From: Oxalobacteraceae bacterium
GTDB taxonomy: Bacteria; Pseudomonadota; Gammaproteobacteria; Burkholderiales; Burkholderiaceae_D
Assembly: GCA_023259175.1 (NCBI GenBank)
Contig: JAHFQV010000003.1
Coordinates: 27,560-91,559 of the forward strand
DNA: 64,000 nt
Direction of reading: 5' to 3'
Shown here one piece after another: positions 31,338-41,443 of the stretch (its first letter is position 1; each line of letters opens with the position of its first letter). The notes under the pieces are model-generated. The model worked only from the letters and a program-made list of their open reading frames with translations, ran no database searches and was not told the origin of the DNA. Made by a program: the position numbers and the translations under genes.

Positions 31338-32465
31338 ATGCAATTGAACATTCTTAGAGTCGGTTTTTTGGCCAAATACATTTGGCTGTTCGTGTTGAGT
31401 TTCTCGGTGCTCGTTTCGGCGCACGCGGAGCGCATTAAAGACATCGCTGGTGTTGCTGGCGTAAGGCAAAACCAGTTGATGGGTTATGGTCTGGTGGTCG
31501 GTTTAGATGGCAGTGGCGATCAAACTACGCAGACTCCTTTTACGGTGCAGAGCATTATCAGCATGATGCAGCAAATGGGTGTGAGTATTCCAGTCGGGAC
31601 GAGTCTGCAATTGAAAAATGTCGCGGCGGTGATGGTGACGACTTCTTTACCTCCTTTTTCGCAACCGGGGCAAACGCTCGATGTCACGGTGTCGTCCATG
31701 GGTAATGCTAAAAGTTTGCGTGGTGGGACTTTGTTGATGACCCCACTGAAGGGGGCGGATAGCCAAATTTATGCAATGGCGCAAGGCAATGTCTTAGTCG
31801 GTGGCGTGGGTGCGGCCGCCAATGGAAGTAAGGCGCAAGTGAATCATATGAGCGTGGGAAAAATTTCCGGTGGAGCCACGGTGGAGCGTGCCGTACCTTC
31901 CCCCTTAGGCCAAGGGAATATGATACAACTGGAGTTAAATACCAGTGACTTCTCGACGGCTAGTCGCGTTGTTGAAGCGATCAATCAAAAATTTGGTGCG
32001 GCAACGGCTGCAGCAGTGGATGGTCGGGTGATTCAGGTACGTGCGCCACAGGTGAACGATCAACGTGTGAGTTTTTTGAGCGCACTTGAAAACATTGAAG
32101 TCACACCCGCGAACAGTGCCGCCAAAGTGATTTTGAATGCGCGCACCGGCTCTATCGTAATGAATCAAGCGGTGAGTTTAGATACTTGCGCGATTGCGCA
32201 TGGTAATTTATCAGTGGTGATCACGACCGATAATAGTGTGAGTCAGCCGAACGCGCTGTCCGATGGAAGCACCGCAGCTAATGCGAATTCACAGATTTCC
32301 ATCACCAAAGAGAACGGTGCTTTATTGATGCTTAAGGCCAGCGCTTCGTTAGCCGATGTGGTCAAGGCGCTCAATTCTGTGGGTGCGACACCGCAAGATT
32401 TACTGGCTATTTTGCAGGCTATGAAAGCCTCGGGTGCGCTGCATGCCGATTTGGAAATCATCTAA
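31338..32465 (+). CDS. flgI: Flagellar P-ring protein FlgI
   Basis: RIKDIAGVAGVRQNQLMGYGLVVGLDGSGDQTTQTPFT. Confidence 0.96.
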   Translation: MQLNILRVGFLAKYIWLFVLSFSVLVSAHAERIKDIAGVAGVRQNQLMGYGLVVGLDGSGDQTTQTPFTVQSIISMMQQMGVSIPVGTSLQLKNVAAVMVTTSLPPFSQPGQTLDVTVSSMGNAKSLRGGTLLMTPLKGADSQIYAMAQGNVLVGGVGAAANGSKAQVNHMSVGKISGGATVERAVPSPLGQGNMIQLELNTSDFSTASRVVEAINQKFGAATAAAVDGRVIQVRAPQVNDQRVSFLSALENIEVTPANSAAKVILNARTGSIVMNQAVSLDTCAIAHGNLSVVITTDNSVSQPNALSDGSTAANANSQISITKENGALLMLKASASLADVVKALNSVGATPQDLLAILQAMKASGALHADLEII

Positions 32466-32481
32466 GCGATAGGGTCTAAGA

Positions 32482-33399
32482 ATGATAGCCAAGACCGATC
32501 TTAGCGATAAACTTGCTTTCGATAGTAAGGGTCTCGATGCGCTAAAAAGCGCGACGCGCCAGAAAACACCCGAGTCGATCCGTGCAGCTGCGACGCAATT
32601 TGAAGCCCTGTTTGTAAATATGATGCTCAAATCGATGCGGCAAGCGGGCGGGCAAGATGGGATGTTCGATAATGAGCAAAGTCGACTTTACAGTTCCATG
32701 TTGGATCAACAGTTCTCACAAAAGATGGCGAGCCGTGGGCTAGGATTGGCCGATGCGCTGGTGCGTCAGATGAGTGCGCAAACGCAGTTAGCGAGTTTGC
32801 AGGACGGCGACCCATCCTCTGCAAACGATGTCATGAATCCACTGGGCAGCGTGGGGGTAGAGCGCTATTTGCAGCAAAGTCGAGCGTTAAATCCCCTTGT
32901 GTCCGGGAATACTTTCCAAAATAAGGAAAGCGCAGTCAGCCCAGAGCATGTGCAAGCTTTTAAATTGCGCATGAGTGAACATGCGCAGCAAGCGAGTAGG
33001 GAAAGCGGTATTCCTGCGCAATTTATGTTGGGGCAAGCTGCGCTAGAAAGTGGTTGGGGACAAAAAGAATTGAAAAGTACAGACGGACGCATTAGCCATA
33101 ATTTATTTGGTATCAAAGCCGGGGCGCAATGGACGGGGAAAACGGTTGATGCAATGACCACGGAATATGTGAATGGTAGCGCGGTTCATAGAGTGGAAAA
33201 ATTTAGAGCCTATGATAATTACGGCGCTGCCTTTAGTGACTATGCCAAATTGATTACGGATAACCCGCGCTATCAGCAAGTACTGCAACATGGAAATGAT
33301 GCAAGTTCATTTGCTTACGCCCTGCAAAAAGCCGGTTATGCAAGCGATCCACAATATGCGCAGAAGCTGACCCGTATCATTCATCAGTCTTTTATTTAG
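32482..33399 (+). CDS. flgJ: Peptidoglycan hydrolase/rod cap FlgJ
   Basis: N-terminal rod-cap part (AATQFEALFVNMMLKSMR) plus muramidase domain (FMLGQAALESGWGQKEL). Confidence 0.95.
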   Translation: MIAKTDLSDKLAFDSKGLDALKSATRQKTPESIRAAATQFEALFVNMMLKSMRQAGGQDGMFDNEQSRLYSSMLDQQFSQKMASRGLGLADALVRQMSAQTQLASLQDGDPSSANDVMNPLGSVGVERYLQQSRALNPLVSGNTFQNKESAVSPEHVQAFKLRMSEHAQQASRESGIPAQFMLGQAALESGWGQKELKSTDGRISHNLFGIKAGAQWTGKTVDAMTTEYVNGSAVHRVEKFRAYDNYGAAFSDYAKLITDNPRYQQVLQHGNDASSFAYALQKAGYASDPQYAQKLTRIIHQSFI

Positions 33400-33432
33400 A
33401 TTTTGGTGGTAAGCACCGAAACACGCATGCGC

Positions 33433-33459
33433 TAAAGTTTTCTGACAATGACCCGATAA
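33433..33459 (+). promoter_or_regulatory. Sigma-28 (FliA) promoter for flgKL
   Basis: TAAA-N15-CCCGATAA, 7/8 match to the -10 consensus GCCGATAA, about 60 bp upstream of flgK. Confidence 0.75.
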
Positions 33460-33519
33460 GAGAAATGACGTTTGCAGGCAAAAGATGGATAGATGGATAT
33501 TTAGCGAATAGGTTGAATT

Positions 33520-35841
33520 ATGGGCACCAGTATCTTAGGTATAGGACAAAGCGCATTGGCGGCAGCGCAGTTAGGCATCGCGACAACGGGGCACAATATT
33601 GCCAATGCCAATACCCCGGGCTATAGCCGTCAAATACTGCTGCAAAGCGCTGCGGAAGCCCAAAATGATGGTGGTAGCTTCATCGGTCAAGGTACCAAAG
33701 TAGGTGAGGTCAAGCGCATCTACAATCAATTTGTTGGACAACAAGTTAATGCATCACAAGCTTCGGTGAATTACGCTGATGCCTACCTCAATCAAATACA
33801 GCAAATTAGCAATTTAGTTTCGGACACAACCGCCGGAGTCTCTCCCGCCTTGCAAGAGTTTTTTAGTTCCGTGCAAAACCTTGCCTCAACACCGAATGGC
33901 ACAGCAGGTGCTGCAGCGCGCCAATCATTACTTTCCACTGGCGCGACACTCGCATCGCGTTTGCAAAATTTGGGCGGACGACTCGATCAAATTTATGACG
34001 ATGTTAATAATCGTATCGGCGAGGCAACGACTTCAATAAACGGCTTAGCCAAACAGATTTCCGACTTAAACGATTTTATTGAGACGGCCGAAAGTGTTTC
34101 GGGTGGGGCGGTTCCCAATGATTTACTCGATCAACGCGATTATGCCGTCACCCAATTGAGTAAGCTTACCAATGTGTCGGTGGTTGAACAAAGCGGAAAA
34201 TATAATATTTTTATGGGTACCGGGCAGCCTTTGGTTTTGGGTGGGAAAGTCAGTGTATTGCAGGCTACCGCATCCCTGACCGATCCAAGTCGCTTGCAAG
34301 TGTCTTATGAGAGCAATGGTAATCTCGTCGAGCTCAATGAAGCCAGTTTTAATGGCGGCGAGTTAGGCGGCTTATTTGCATTCAGACGGCAATCCCTTGA
34401 TGTTGCTCGTAATTCGGTTGGACGGATTGCATTGTCGGTCGCGACTGAATTTAATGGTCAACACAAATTGGGACAAGACCTGAACGGCGCGCAAGGTGTG
34501 AACTTTTTTAAACTAGGAACCCCGACCTCGACTCCCAGTAGTGCCAATACCAGTGTGGCCAATATCGCTGCGACGTTTGCTGACGTTGGCGCCGTGACTT
34601 TGAGCGACTACCGTGTTCAGTATTTGGCGGGCGTAGGCCCCGCGCCAAGCTACTACAAAATTACCCGTGTCTCCGATGGTGCAGTGAGTACCTCAAATAC
34701 GCTACCTGCGACAGTCGATGGTGTCACTTTCAACATCGCATTTAATAGTGCTGTTCCGCCTGTCGCAGTACCGCCTAATTTAAAGGACGAGTTTCTAGTG
34801 AAACCGACTTCATTTGCGGCATCGAGTATTTCGATAGGGATTACGGATATCAATAAGCTCGCTGCCGGTGTTCCAGTAGCGACAAATTTGCCCAGTACCA
34901 ATTTGGGAAGCGGCAAGGTAACTGCGTCGACGATAGACGCTTTGGTGTCGGCAACGAGTAACTCGGTCAACGGTAATATCGGTTCGGTCGCGATTGACGA
35001 TTCCTTCGATATTGCAAAAGTTACCCCACCCTTGAGCCTAACTTTTAACACCGGTCCCAATGCCTTAGGCGGATTTCCGATTGGTGCTTTGGTGTCAGTG
35101 ACAAGTGGTGGTGTCACCTCCAACTATCAGGTGGCCGCGGTCGCTGCCCCTGCCGCCACACCGCCGCAAGTGGTCAATGTACCGTATACCAGCGGCGCGA
35201 CCGTCAGCTACGCCGGATTGAATTTTGTAATTAAAAATAATCCAGGTGCGCCAGCTGCAGGGGAAACATTTACTTTGGGCTCTGCGATACCTGTTACCGC
35301 GACCAAGCTTACTTACAATTCTGCGGGCAATACCTTCACTGGATTTCCCGCGACCGCAAACGTGACTGTAAAAAATGGCGCGACCGTCACTTCCTACAAT
35401 GCAGGAGCTGCGATCCCTTATGTTGAAGGTTCGACGATTAGTTTTAATGGAAGTAGTTTTGTAGTTGCAGGACAGTTTTCCAACGGCGACGTGGTCAATA
35501 TTACGAACAATGCCGGAGGCACTGGCGATAGTCGTAACGCGATATTACTCACGGGACTGCAAACTAAAAATCTGGTTGCCAATGGAACCACCAGCTTCCA
35601 GGGTGCCTACGGACAATTTGTCAGCTTGGTCGGAAACAAAGCGCACGAAATCGATGTTAATCATACGACCGAAGGAAAATTGTTAAAGCAGGCAGAAGAA
35701 ACGCAGCAATCCCTCTCCGGCGTGAATTTAGATGAAGAAGCAGCTAATTTACTGCGGTATCAACAGGCATATCAAGCAGCGGGTAAATTGATGCAAATTG
35801 CCAGTCAATTGTTCGATGCCCTATTGGCGCTTGGAAGGTAG
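33520..35841 (+). CDS. flgK: Flagellar hook-associated protein FlgK
   Basis: GIGQSALAAAQLGIATTGHNIANANTPGYSRQ and C-terminal EEAANLLRYQQAYQAAGKLMQIASQLFDALL; large internal insertion. Confidence 0.95.
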   Translation: MGTSILGIGQSALAAAQLGIATTGHNIANANTPGYSRQILLQSAAEAQNDGGSFIGQGTKVGEVKRIYNQFVGQQVNASQASVNYADAYLNQIQQISNLVSDTTAGVSPALQEFFSSVQNLASTPNGTAGAAARQSLLSTGATLASRLQNLGGRLDQIYDDVNNRIGEATTSINGLAKQISDLNDFIETAESVSGGAVPNDLLDQRDYAVTQLSKLTNVSVVEQSGKYNIFMGTGQPLVLGGKVSVLQATASLTDPSRLQVSYESNGNLVELNEASFNGGELGGLFAFRRQSLDVARNSVGRIALSVATEFNGQHKLGQDLNGAQGVNFFKLGTPTSTPSSANTSVANIAATFADVGAVTLSDYRVQYLAGVGPAPSYYKITRVSDGAVSTSNTLPATVDGVTFNIAFNSAVPPVAVPPNLKDEFLVKPTSFAASSISIGITDINKLAAGVPVATNLPSTNLGSGKVTASTIDALVSATSNSVNGNIGSVAIDDSFDIAKVTPPLSLTFNTGPNALGGFPIGALVSVTSGGVTSNYQVAAVAAPAATPPQVVNVPYTSGATVSYAGLNFVIKNNPGAPAAGETFTLGSAIPVTATKLTYNSAGNTFTGFPATANVTVKNGATVTSYNAGAAIPYVEGSTISFNGSSFVVAGQFSNGDVVNITNNAGGTGDSRNAILLTGLQTKNLVANGTTSFQGAYGQFVSLVGNKAHEIDVNHTTEGKLLKQAEETQQSLSGVNLDEEAANLLRYQQAYQAAGKLMQIASQLFDALLALGR

Positions 35842-35850
35842 GTTGAAATC

Positions 35851-37065
35851 ATGAGAATTAGCACGAACACGATATTTGAAGCGGGTGGCGCACGTATTGG
35901 AGAACTACAGTCGGCCCTAAGCCGTACTCAATCGCAAATTGCTGCAGGTCGGAAAATTCTCGATGCCTCTGATGACCCCATCGGTTCGGCGCGGGCTTTG
36001 GTGATTACGCAATCGGAAAAGGTGAATGAACAGTTTGCCGTCAATCGAAAAACGGCGACCAATGTTTTGAGCGTTGCTGAAAATGTTTTGGATAATGTCG
36101 GTACTACATTGCATAACGTGAAGACTTTGGTGGTGAGTGCCGGTAGTGGCGTGCTAACCGATCAGGATCGCGGCTACATTGCCAATGAGTTGCAGGGAAA
36201 TCTTGATCAACTTTTGGGCCTAGCCAACTCAACTGACGGGACTGAAGCTTATCTTTTTTCTGGTTTCAATTCAACCACCGCACCTTACACAAAAACGCAG
36301 GGCGGTGCACAATACAATGGTGATCAGGGCGGGCGGTTTTTAAAGGTTGATACATCAAGACAGATTCCTATCAGCGATGTCGGTTCGGCGATCTTCGGTA
36401 ATATCCGTACTTCCAATGGACAATTCAATATAGTGCAAGGGCCTGCTAATACCGGCAAAGTCGTCGCCACCACCGCAATCAATGTGCCAACCGTGGCAAG
36501 TCTGACGGGAAATAATTACGAAGTCACTTTCGATAATACCGGTTTAAATTTTACAGTCACTAATAAAACAACAGGTGTGACTGCCGTCCCGAGTACCGCC
36601 TTTGTGAACCCGCACACTGTCACAGTCGATGGCATGAATATCACGCTGACCAATACCCCGAGTGCGCCTGGGCCGAACGATAAATTTACCATTCAACCGG
36701 GCAATCAGAATATTTTTGAAACCCTCACTGACTTGATCAATACCTTGCGATTACCCGCATCGAGCGTGTCGGCCAAACTCGATTTGGGCTTAAGCCTAAG
36801 TCAGGCTAACGGAAATCTCGATAAGTCGCTATCAAATGTACTTTTGGCGCGGACTAATTTTGGGATTAGTCTTAAAGAATTAGAGGATCTCAATGATGCG
36901 GGCGCAGGGCTAGACGTGATCTACAAACAAGAGCTCTCTGGTCTGCAGGATTTGGATTACGCTAAGGCCATCACCGAGCTCAACCAAAACCAAGTGATAC
37001 TGCAAGCGGCGCAGCAATCGTTTGTGAAAACCTCGACCTTATCGCTGTTTAGCTACATTAATTGA
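35851..37065 (+). CDS. flgL: Flagellar hook-associated protein FlgL
   Basis: MRISTNTIFEAGGARIGELQSALSRTQSQIAAGRKILDASDDPIGSARAL. Confidence 0.94.
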   Translation: MRISTNTIFEAGGARIGELQSALSRTQSQIAAGRKILDASDDPIGSARALVITQSEKVNEQFAVNRKTATNVLSVAENVLDNVGTTLHNVKTLVVSAGSGVLTDQDRGYIANELQGNLDQLLGLANSTDGTEAYLFSGFNSTTAPYTKTQGGAQYNGDQGGRFLKVDTSRQIPISDVGSAIFGNIRTSNGQFNIVQGPANTGKVVATTAINVPTVASLTGNNYEVTFDNTGLNFTVTNKTTGVTAVPSTAFVNPHTVTVDGMNITLTNTPSAPGPNDKFTIQPGNQNIFETLTDLINTLRLPASSVSAKLDLGLSLSQANGNLDKSLSNVLLARTNFGISLKELEDLNDAGAGLDVIYKQELSGLQDLDYAKAITELNQNQVILQAAQQSFVKTSTLSLFSYIN

Positions 37066-37123
37066 GTGAGAGCGGATGTAGACAAAGCGCCGCTCTCATC
37101 GTAACTTAGCAGCCAATTGCGGA

Positions 37124-37921
37124 TTACACCGCACGCTTCATTTTCTCTGCGACATAGGATTTTGGTTCGACGGGTGGTGCGACCAGTTTGACGATCGCAA
37201 ACGAAACATTGTCGCCCATGGAATGCGCGCGCTCGCGGGCTTTGCGTATCAGCAGCTCGGACGCTTGTCGTGGTGGGCTCGCGCCGACTGCGACCGATAA
37301 TTCGATATCGTCAAAATAATGCCATAGCCCATCGGTGCACAATAAAAAGGAATCACCGGCTGCCAGTTCTTCTCGTTCGCCGTAGCTGACATAGGGCAGT
37401 GCATTTTTGGAGCCAAGCACATTGACTAGGACATTCGACATCTTGTGGTTTTTTGCTTCCTCGGGGGTAATCATGCCCTCATCGACTAAGCGTTCGACGT
37501 AGGAATGATCTTTGGTTCGCTCAGCAAAGTTAGGGCCAGAAAAGCGATACAGGCGCGAATCGCCGACATGCGCCCAAACTGCTTTGGTGGGCGATACAAC
37601 CAGTGCCGTGAGGGTGCTGTGGGGCTCTTTTTCTGAGGATACTGCGGATAGTTTGATGATGGTGTGGGCTTCATTGACAACCGCTTCCAGCATGGCCTTG
37701 ATGTCATTGCCTGGGAAAAATTCATCGAACAAAAGTTTGGATGAACGAATCACTTGTTCGGCCGCAATCGCGCCACCGCTTTTTCCGCCCATACCATCAG
37801 CGACAACGGCCATCATGTGACCAGGCGCGTTCGGTGCCGCAAATAATGCGACGCGATCTTGTTGCTCTTTTCGGTCACCAATGTGTTGTCCGGTACCGGC
37901 TTCTATTTTGTAGTGGCTCAT
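37124..37921 (-). CDS. PP2C-family serine/threonine phosphatase
   Basis: VADGMGGKSGGAIAAE, WAHVGDSRLYRF, LCTDGLWHYFDD metal-binding motifs. Confidence 0.9.
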   Translation of the reverse strand: MSHYKIEAGTGQHIGDRKEQQDRVALFAAPNAPGHMMAVVADGMGGKSGGAIAAEQVIRSSKLLFDEFFPGNDIKAMLEAVVNEAHTIIKLSAVSSEKEPHSTLTALVVSPTKAVWAHVGDSRLYRFSGPNFAERTKDHSYVERLVDEGMITPEEAKNHKMSNVLVNVLGSKNALPYVSYGEREELAAGDSFLLCTDGLWHYFDDIELSVAVGASPPRQASELLIRKARERAHSMGDNVSFAIVKLVAPPVEPKSYVAEKMKRAV

Positions 37922-38117
37922 AGGTCTCGTTTATATTTTTCAGTGTAGGCTTCGGCTTTTTTAAGCCATCTACATTAAGCCTGGAAGAATTATTACTATC
38001 CACAAAAATGGAACAATGTTAGGATTATAATCTGCTTAGACCTTTACTTGAAGCGCAAGTTTTAATTTAGATAAGCTTGCTGGTATTTCGTGTTTGTTCT
38101 AGATGATGCTAGTGGTG

Positions 38118-38147
38118 TCTCACTGAGTCTCACTGAGCCTCACTGAG
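38118..38147. repeat. Three tandem copies of a 10-bp unit (TCTCACTGAG, TCTCACTGAG, CCTCACTGAG)
   Basis: Read directly; intergenic. Confidence 0.9.
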
Positions 38148-38202
38148 CATTTCTCGTTTCCTGAGAATTTTATTTCCTTTATTTTACCCGTTCTGACCAT
38201 TT

Positions 38203-38403
38203 ATGGAACATGCCAATCAAATTCGAAACCGTATCTGTGAATTAGAGATCGAGCATCGCGATTTGGATAGTGTGATCGAAACGATTATCAAAGACCCTAA
38301 TCATGATGAGTTGCAGTTGCGGCGCTTGAAGAAAAGAAAATTACAACTCAAGGATTACATCTCGCTCTTAAAAATGCAACTCTCACCCGATATTCCGGCT
38401 TGA
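38203..38403 (+). CDS. YdcH family (DUF465) protein
   Basis: 66 aa, coiled, LEIEHRDLDSVIETIIKDPNHDELQLRRLKKRKLQLKDYISLL. Confidence 0.8.
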   Translation: MEHANQIRNRICELEIEHRDLDSVIETIIKDPNHDELQLRRLKKRKLQLKDYISLLKMQLSPDIPA

Positions 38404-38513
38404 GTTTCTGATGAACGTATCCTTGGTAAGCACCGCTCCCATTGGTTTGTGTGGATGTGGAATTTTCTTTGACTTGAACCCGCACTATTTTGACCGATAA
38501 TTTAGATCAATCC

Positions 38514-40493
38514 ATGACTCCTGATGTCGATGTGCATCGTCAGGAGATAGAGCAACTGTTTGGCGAATCCGGAGTCCTAGGCGCAAGCATCCCTGGCTAT
38601 CGTCCGCGTCAGGCTCAAATTGAAATGGCGCAAGCGATCGCCAAAGCCATCGCTAACTGTGAAACCTTATTGGCTGAGGCGGGTACAGGCACCGGAAAAA
38701 CCTTTGCATACCTAATTCCCGCGCTGCTTTGGGGCGGCAAAGTGATCGTTTCTACCGGTACTAAAAATCTACAAGATCAACTTTTTTTGCGTGATATTCC
38801 GACCATACGCAAAACACTTAAAGCGCCAGTTTCTGTCGCGCTTCTTAAGGGACGTTCCAACTATCTCTGTCATTTTCATCTTGAGCGCACGGTGCAAAAC
38901 GGTCGCTTGTCTTCGCGTGAGGATGTCGCCTATTTGCGCGATATTTCGCGTTTCATCAAGACCACTCAGACCGGCGATAAATCGGAGTTAAGCCGAGTGC
39001 CGGAGACGGCGAGCGTTTGGAGTTTGGTGACTTCAACCCGAGACACTTGTCTAGGCTCGGAATGCCAATACTATCAAGATTGTTTTGTCATGAAGGCGCG
39101 CAAAGAAGCGCAACAAGCCGATGTCGTCGTCGTGAATCATCATTTGTTTTTTGCGGATCTGGCACTCAAAGAAACCGGCGTTGCAGAATTGCTGCCAATG
39201 GCGAACACGGTAATTTTTGACGAGGCCCATCAATTACCCGAAACCGCCAGTTTATTTTTTGGTGAGTCTATTTCCACCTTTCAGATTTTAGAATTGTGCC
39301 GAGATACCTTGGCCGAAGGTTTGTCCCATGCAAGGGACGGTGCTGAGTGGGCAAATTTAGTAGCGCCCGTGGAACGATCCGCGCGTGATTTGCGCCTATG
39401 TTTTCAACAGGATTCGATACGTTTGGCGTTGGCGCAAATCGCCGCATCTAGCCCATTTTTTCAGCATCTGGATGAATTGAAAATCCATTTACGTGAACTA
39501 ATTACGGTACTGGAAAAGCAGGCCGAGCGCGCCGAAACACTAGAGCAATGTCGTGTCCGCGCCCTTGAGGTGCAGGATAAACTTGAGCAATGGCGCGAGC
39601 TGAGTGCCGACCAAAAAATAAAAGACAATGCTGTTGAATCTGTGCTGTGGGTCGAAGCCTATGCAAGCTCTTTGCAGCTACATAGAACACCTTTGTCGAT
39701 CGCACCCATCTTTAACAAACAGCGCGAAGGAACACCGAGAACTTGGATTTTTGCTTCGGCAACGATGGCAGTGAAAAATGATTTTAGCCACTATGTTTCG
39801 CAAATGGGACTGTGGGATGAACCCGCCATGACTTGGCCTAGCCCATTTGATTATGCCAAGCAAGCCCTTTTATATGTGCCGGAAAACATGCCTTTACCCA
39901 ATGCGCCGACTTATACCGATTCGGTGATCGACGCGGCCTTGCCTTTGTTGGTGGCATCGAAAGGGCGTGCATTTATTTTGTGCACCACTAATCGGGCAGT
40001 AAGGCATTGTGCCGAAAGATTGAAAGATGAATTTGCCAAGCGTGAATTGAATTTTCCTCTATTTGTGCAAGGTGATCGTGGGCGCACCGAATTGCTCGAG
40101 CAATTTCGCAATAGTGGTAACGGTGTTTTGATTGGTAGCCAAAGCTTTTGGGAAGGCGTTGATGTGCGCGGTGACGCTCTTTCTCTGGTCGTCATTGATA
40201 AATTACCGTTTGCACCGCCCGATGATCCGGTGTTAGCGGCACGGATAGAAGCGATGGAAAAAAAGGGATTGAATGGATTTGTTCATCATCAATTGCCGGA
40301 GGCGATTATTAATCTAAAGCAGGGCGCAGGGCGTTTAATTCGTGATGAAACAGACCGTGGTGTGCTTATGATTTGCGACCCGCGTTTGATTTCTAAACCC
40401 TATGGTCGACGTATATGGCAAAGCCTACCGCCCTTCGCACGTACTCGCGAGCAGCAAGTTGCGCTGGATTTTTTTGGAGAAGCAAAAGCATGA
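38514..40493 (+). CDS. DinG/YoaA-type ATP-dependent DNA helicase
   Basis: LAEAGTGTGKTFAYLIPALL, VVVNHHLFFADL, FDEAHQLPE, QGAGRLIRDETDRG; conserved Cys residues of the Fe-S region; TTG at 38490 is an alternative start. Confidence 0.9.
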   Translation: MTPDVDVHRQEIEQLFGESGVLGASIPGYRPRQAQIEMAQAIAKAIANCETLLAEAGTGTGKTFAYLIPALLWGGKVIVSTGTKNLQDQLFLRDIPTIRKTLKAPVSVALLKGRSNYLCHFHLERTVQNGRLSSREDVAYLRDISRFIKTTQTGDKSELSRVPETASVWSLVTSTRDTCLGSECQYYQDCFVMKARKEAQQADVVVVNHHLFFADLALKETGVAELLPMANTVIFDEAHQLPETASLFFGESISTFQILELCRDTLAEGLSHARDGAEWANLVAPVERSARDLRLCFQQDSIRLALAQIAASSPFFQHLDELKIHLRELITVLEKQAERAETLEQCRVRALEVQDKLEQWRELSADQKIKDNAVESVLWVEAYASSLQLHRTPLSIAPIFNKQREGTPRTWIFASATMAVKNDFSHYVSQMGLWDEPAMTWPSPFDYAKQALLYVPENMPLPNAPTYTDSVIDAALPLLVASKGRAFILCTTNRAVRHCAERLKDEFAKRELNFPLFVQGDRGRTELLEQFRNSGNGVLIGSQSFWEGVDVRGDALSLVVIDKLPFAPPDDPVLAARIEAMEKKGLNGFVHHQLPEAIINLKQGAGRLIRDETDRGVLMICDPRLISKPYGRRIWQSLPPFARTREQQVALDFFGEAKA

Positions 40494-41185
40494 TTTCGAC
40501 GACTCAACAGGCGATTGTGGATCAGGTGATTTGTTCCCGCCGCTCCTTGCGCGCATTTTTGCCCACGCCAATCGCACATGAAGACCTACGAGCGATTCTC
40601 GAAGTGGCGGCGCGCGCACCTTCAGGCACCAACACTCAACCGTGGAAAGTGCATGTGCTGACCGGAGAAAGTTTGCAGCGTTTATCAGCCGCGATTTTGC
40701 AGGCACATAATGATCCCCAAGTCGCACAAACGCATCGGGAAGAATATCGTTATTACCCTGTGCAATGGCAATCGCCCTATATCGATAGACGACGTAAAGT
40801 GGGCTGGGATTTATATGCGCTCTTAGGTTTGGAGCGTGAAAATAAAGTTGGAATGCACGCACAACATGGGCGTAACTATCAATTTTTTGACGCGCCTGTC
40901 GGCTTAATTTTTACGATAGACCGCGTAATGGAACAAGGCTCGTGGCTAGACTATGGCATGTTTTTGCAAAACATAATGTTGGCGGCGCGCGCGCGCGGCT
41001 TGGACACTTGTCCGCAAGCGGCTTTTACCCAATATCACCGCATCATCGCGGAACAACTGCAATTGCCTGCCCATGAAATGCTGGTATGCGGAATGTCGAT
41101 GGGCTATGCCGATCCGAATAAAATCGAAAATACATTGCAAACCGAGCGTGCAGCGCTTGATACCTTCGTGCGTTTTTTGGATTGA
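40490..41185 (+). CDS. Nitroreductase family protein
   Basis: RRSLRAFLPTPIAHEDLRAILEVAARAPSGTNTQPWKVHVLTG; ATGA overlap with helicase gene. Confidence 0.88.
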   Translation: MISTTQQAIVDQVICSRRSLRAFLPTPIAHEDLRAILEVAARAPSGTNTQPWKVHVLTGESLQRLSAAILQAHNDPQVAQTHREEYRYYPVQWQSPYIDRRRKVGWDLYALLGLERENKVGMHAQHGRNYQFFDAPVGLIFTIDRVMEQGSWLDYGMFLQNIMLAARARGLDTCPQAAFTQYHRIIAEQLQLPAHEMLVCGMSMGYADPNKIENTLQTERAALDTFVRFLD

Positions 41186-41443
41186 ACGTAAGAGATTTCC
41201 GCAGGGGCCGATCGCGCTTGTTGTCGCCGTCATTAAACTAAATTTGGCTAAGCTTTTTCTTTCTCAATAGGGGAAAGTATGTTTCTTTATTTATGCTTTC
41301 GGTCGAATTTGAAGGAAATTGGTGAAGAGATCGCGCTAAGTCGTTAATTCTCTTGCGAAAAATCTCAAATTTGCTAAACTCCTTTTCATACCGTGCTTGT
41401 CGAGCTCGCTGAGTTCTTCAGGATAAAAGTAAAGGAGTATTGC

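Noticed and set aside
30833-31444. 203-aa minus-strand ORF
   Set aside because: Antisense to flgH/flgI; Ala/Val-rich shadow of the sense frame
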